Shown: piece after piece, positions 5,723 to 6,582 of the stretch
Numbering within the stretch: the first letter of the stretch is position 1
Layout: the number at the start of each line of letters is the position of its first letter
NCBI GenBank assembly: GCA_002403455.1
Contig: DHHV01000028.1
Location: 6,985 to 13,566, forward strand
Direction of reading: 5' to 3'
Length of the DNA: 6,582 nucleotides
Origin: Hyphomonadaceae bacterium UBA4763
GTDB taxonomy: Bacteria; Pseudomonadota; Alphaproteobacteria; Caulobacterales; Aquidulcibacteraceae
The notes under the pieces: model-generated
The model's database searches: none
What the model saw: only the letters and a program-made list of their open reading frames with translations
What the model was told of the DNA's origin: nothing
Position numbers and translations under genes: made by a program

Positions 5723-5739
5723 CTGGCACGTTATTGGCC
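5723..5739 (+). promoter_or_regulatory. Possible sigma-54 promoter upstream of the TetR gene
   Basis: CTGGCACG matches the -24 consensus exactly, and TGGC with GC at 5737-5738 sits at the required GG-N10-GC spacing. Mismatches to YTGGCACGrNNNTTGCW are the r, the second T and the final W. The predicted start near 5750 leaves about 70 nt before ATG 5821. The match overlaps the ribosome site of the opposite gene by two bases, so chance is a real alternative. Confidence 0.35.
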
Positions 5740-5771
5740 TTAACGGCATGTAAACGCAAGCTTTGGGCCAA

Positions 5772-5794
5772 ACAACGCGATGGGATTGCGTCGT
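5772..5794. promoter_or_regulatory. Imperfect palindrome, candidate TetR-family operator
   Basis: Core ACGCGAT-GGG-ATTGCGT (5775-5791) is symmetric except for one G/T pair. Symmetry continues at 5772-5773 with 5793-5794 after one mismatch. Size, symmetry and position, 26 bp before the TetR start and between divergent genes, fit an autoregulatory TetR operator. Confidence 0.4.
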
Positions 5795-5820
5795 GAACGA
5801 AATCGCCCCACTTTGCGGCG

Positions 5821-6486
5821 ATGGTCGCCCCCTCCCTCGCCGCCGATCCGCCCTCGACCCGGCAAAAGCGTTTGCGCCGCACCGCCGAGCAAACCCGCTT
5901 GTTGATTCTGATTGCCGCCTCGGATTTGTTCGCCGAGCGCGGCTATCTCGGCGCGTCTTTGGGCGATATCTCGGAAAGATCGGGCGTCGCCAAATCCAAT
6001 ATTTTCCATTTTTACAAAAACAAAGACGAATTATGGAAAGACGCTGTCGATTACACGTTCAATAAAATCAGCGCCCTAGTTGACGTGCCGGTTTTGCACA
6101 ATTTCGATCCCACTTGGGATTTGTTCGAAGGATTCCTGCGTGAACACATCCTTACCTGTGCACGCTTTCCCAATTATGTCAAAATTCCGCTGATGGAGGG
6201 CAGCCAGCGCTCCTGGCGCACCGAATGGCTCGCCGAACGCCATATCAAGCCCAGCATGATTTGGTTCGAGCGCTTTTTGGCGCCCTTTGTCGCCAAAGGC
6301 ATGTTGCCGGCCGGCAAAGCCTTTGAATTGCAAGCCTTATTGAGCGGCGGCGCGCAATTGCTGTTCAGCGAACAAGCCTTGTTCGCCGACGCCCTCGGCA
6401 AAGACATGCTCGGCGAAACTTTTGCCGCCGATTACGCGAAATTCGTCGTCGAGGTGTTACGCAAGGCTGCTACTACCAACATGTAA
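5821..6486 (+). CDS. TetR/AcrR-family transcriptional regulator, 221 aa
   Basis: A DNA-binding repressor or activator of the TetR family. After an arm of about 20 basic and polar residues, residues about 24-72 form the TetR DNA-binding domain: RLLILIAASDLFAERGY, then the helix-turn-helix SLGDISERSGVAKSNIFHFY (47-65), with the characteristic FY-x-N-K-DEL turn (FYKNKDEL, 64-71). The rest is a helical ligand and dimerisation domain of typical length with no recognisable ligand signature. Aromatic-rich segments (FDPTWDLFEGFL, WFERFLAPF) suggest a hydrophobic pocket. ATG 5821 is the first start after an in-frame stop at 5794; no good Shine-Dalgarno precedes it, so the true start could be slightly downstream. 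It is divergent from the small secreted protein gene, a layout in which TetR regulators usually control the neighbour and themselves. The family is certain; the ligand is unknown. Confidence 0.93.
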   Translation: MVAPSLAADPPSTRQKRLRRTAEQTRLLILIAASDLFAERGYLGASLGDISERSGVAKSNIFHFYKNKDELWKDAVDYTFNKISALVDVPVLHNFDPTWDLFEGFLREHILTCARFPNYVKIPLMEGSQRSWRTEWLAERHIKPSMIWFERFLAPFVAKGMLPAGKAFELQALLSGGAQLLFSEQALFADALGKDMLGETFAADYAKFVVEVLRKAATTNM

Positions 6487-6521
6487 AAGCGGTTGCCCCC
6501 GATCGGCCCGCGCGCAAAGGC
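6487..6521. other. Short non-coding spacer after the TetR gene
   Basis: GC-rich spacer between the TetR stop and the putative IS end. I see no terminator hairpin with a T-run and no gene here. Confidence 0.5.
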
Positions 6522-6582
6522 CTAGCAGGCTGTTGAAGAAGTATCGTGGGCCGCGATGCGCGCTCATTTTCGGTCTGGCCAG
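6522..6582. mobile_element. Probable left end of an insertion sequence (IS5/IS1182-like)
   Basis: CTAG (6522-6525) is followed by CAGGCTGTTGAAGAAG (6526-6541), which resembles the GGCTGTTGAAAAA-type terminal inverted repeats that I recall from IS5- and IS1182-like elements. CTAG fits the YTAR target preferred by IS5-type transposases. The remaining bases to the window edge contain no long open frame, as expected for the sub-terminal region. The transposase and the other end would lie outside, so this rests on the short end sequence alone. Confidence 0.4.

Noticed and set aside
5396..5749. 117-codon minus-strand frame overlapping the secreted protein gene
   Set aside because: Arg-rich shadow frame with no signal peptide; the other frame has a good ribosome site and signal peptide.
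5740..5755. CtrA-like box TTAA-N7-TAAA in the TetR upstream region
   Set aside because: Only one half matches the TTAA-N7-TTAA consensus exactly, and single near matches are expected by chance.

Overview
The window looks like a piece of an alphaproteobacterial chromosome. It is GC-rich, and its coding regions lean heavily on GCG, CGC and GCC codons. It carries Tad/Flp-type minor pilin genes of the kind common in Alphaproteobacteria, interspersed with ordinary housekeeping genes. The genus cannot be fixed from the sequence; a Caulobacterales-like or Rhizobiales-like source is only a guess. Most of the window is well explained by known families, and I see no evidence of a wholly new system.

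Layout. Positions 1-976 (+) hold the C-terminal end of a 2'-5' RNA ligase/phosphodiesterase-type protein, followed 20 bp later by a class I glutamine amidotransferase that starts at TTG behind a strong AAGGAG. Positions 1046-2785 (+) form a small pilus-related block: a secreted protein with the N-terminal domain of Tad secretins (CpaC/RcpA) but no secretin channel, then two TadE/TadF-type pseudopilins, each with a type IVb prepilin motif. No Tad ATPase, secretin, inner-membrane platform or prepilin peptidase gene lies in the window.

Positions 2792-3949 (-) hold an RsuA/RluF-family rRNA pseudouridine synthase and, upstream of it, a small Ala-rich lipoprotein gene containing three 33-bp tandem repeats. 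A strong rho-independent terminator separates the two. A 174-bp divergent region with a long perfect hairpin leads into purD (4124-5413, +), a complete glycinamide ribonucleotide synthetase of de novo purine synthesis. purD converges, with stop codons overlapping, on a short secreted protein gene (5410-5709, -). That gene is divergent from a TetR-family regulator (5821-6486, +). The 111-bp region between them carries an imperfect palindrome suited to a TetR operator and a sigma-54-like promoter match. At the right edge, CTAG followed by a sequence resembling the terminal inverted repeat of IS5/IS1182-type elements suggests an insertion sequence entering from the right.

How the genes work together. 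The pilus block is the clearest functional unit: the three products would act together in the envelope, presumably with core Tad machinery encoded elsewhere. The TetR gene and the small secreted gene form a likely regulator-target pair. The other genes are independent housekeeping functions.
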